The notes beneath the pieces are model-generated. The model was not told the origin of the DNA, made no database searches, and saw nothing but the letters and a program-made list of their open reading frames with translations. Shown one piece after another: positions 14,021 to 14,079 of a stretch of DNA of 14,079 nucleotides; the first letter of the stretch is position 1; each line of letters starts with the position of its first letter. The stretch is from Rhodospirillaceae bacterium CCH5-H10 (GTDB taxonomy: Bacteria > Pseudomonadota > Alphaproteobacteria > Reyranellales > Reyranellaceae), in the NCBI GenBank assembly GCA_001557035.1, contig LSKJ01000242.1, positions 1 through 14,079 of the forward strand. The letters are read 5' to 3'. Position numbers and translations under genes: made by a program.

Positions 14021-14079
14021 TTCCTTCTTCCCCCTTCAGAGGGGGAAGTGCCCCGTCATACGGGGCGATGGGGTCATGG
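14021..14079. repeat. Probable dispersed intergenic repeat with two adjacent hairpins
   Basis: The 9-bp hairpin at 14027-14048 is followed one base later by a second hairpin, GCCCCGT-CAT-ACGGGGC (14050-14066, 7-bp stem), and a GATGGGG tail. The order CTTCCCCC..GGGGGAAG..GCCC..GGGC..GATGGGG resembles a family of short palindromic repeats scattered between genes in many alphaproteobacteria. Only one copy is in this window and the element reaches the right edge, so repeat status rests on resemblance and cannot be confirmed here. Confidence 0.5.
14027..14048. terminator. Hairpin after the hydrolase operon (candidate terminator / repeat arm)
   Basis: CTTCCCCCT (14027-14035), loop TCAG and AGGGGGAAG (14040-14048) form a perfect 9-bp stem, beginning 11 bp after the stop of the DsbA-like gene. 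There is no T-run after it, so Rho-independent termination is uncertain. It forms the first half of the element at 14017-14079. Confidence 0.55.

Overview
The window is a gene-dense, GC-rich stretch of bacterial chromosome. High G+C, third-position G/C bias, ATGA-type stop/start overlaps, a short-Q-loop (CIO-type) cytochrome bd and the mix of catabolic families suggest an alphaproteobacterium, possibly a soil or water Rhodospirillales/Hyphomicrobiales lineage such as Reyranella or a Bradyrhizobium relative. The taxon is inferred. There are 15 supported protein genes. I see no rRNA, tRNA, CRISPR array or transposase, and no gene-free stretch longer than 300 bases; the longest gap is about 80 bp.

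Layout. (1) 1-2768, minus strand: a molybdenum hydroxylase large subunit (CoxL/xanthine dehydrogenase type), followed 19 bp downstream by an MhpA-like FAD monooxygenase that runs off the left edge. (2) 2849-6086, plus strand, divergent from block 1: a hydantoinase B/oxoprolinase-family subunit, a Tat-exported protein of unknown function and an asparaginase-family amidohydrolase, joined by two 4-bp ATGA overlaps. A perfect 22-bp palindrome covers the asparaginase stop codon. (3) 6107-6493, minus strand: a small DUF983 zinc-ribbon membrane protein. (4) 6569-10486, plus strand: a MocR-type regulator (GntR wHTH plus aminotransferase-like domain), then cydA, cydB and a 33-residue DUF2474/CydX-like membrane peptide, with gaps of 11, 2 and -1 bp. 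The 75-bp divergent gap before it carries three copies of CCATAC (two direct, one inverted) overlapping candidate promoters. (5) 10509-10859, minus strand: an MliC-like lipoprotein. (6) 10909-14016, plus strand: a RutD-like alpha/beta hydrolase, an M20D amidohydrolase, a six-helix membrane protein with a probable TTG start, and a DsbA/2-hydroxychromene-2-carboxylate-isomerase-family protein. (7) 14027-14066: two adjacent hairpins that look like part of a dispersed intergenic repeat and/or terminator.

How the parts fit. Blocks 1, 2 and 6 are rich in enzymes that hydroxylate rings or hydrolyse amide, imide or ureide bonds (Mo hydroxylase, flavin hydroxylase, HyuB, asparaginase, RutD-like, M20D). 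This suggests breakdown of a nitrogen-containing, perhaps heterocyclic, compound, but no single pathway is proven. Block 4 is a self-contained respiratory module: an alternative quinol oxidase with its own regulator. Notable points are the absence of the usual partner subunits next to the Mo hydroxylase and HyuB, an asparaginase that has lost conserved substrate-site residues, and a PLP-type regulator heading a bd-oxidase operon.
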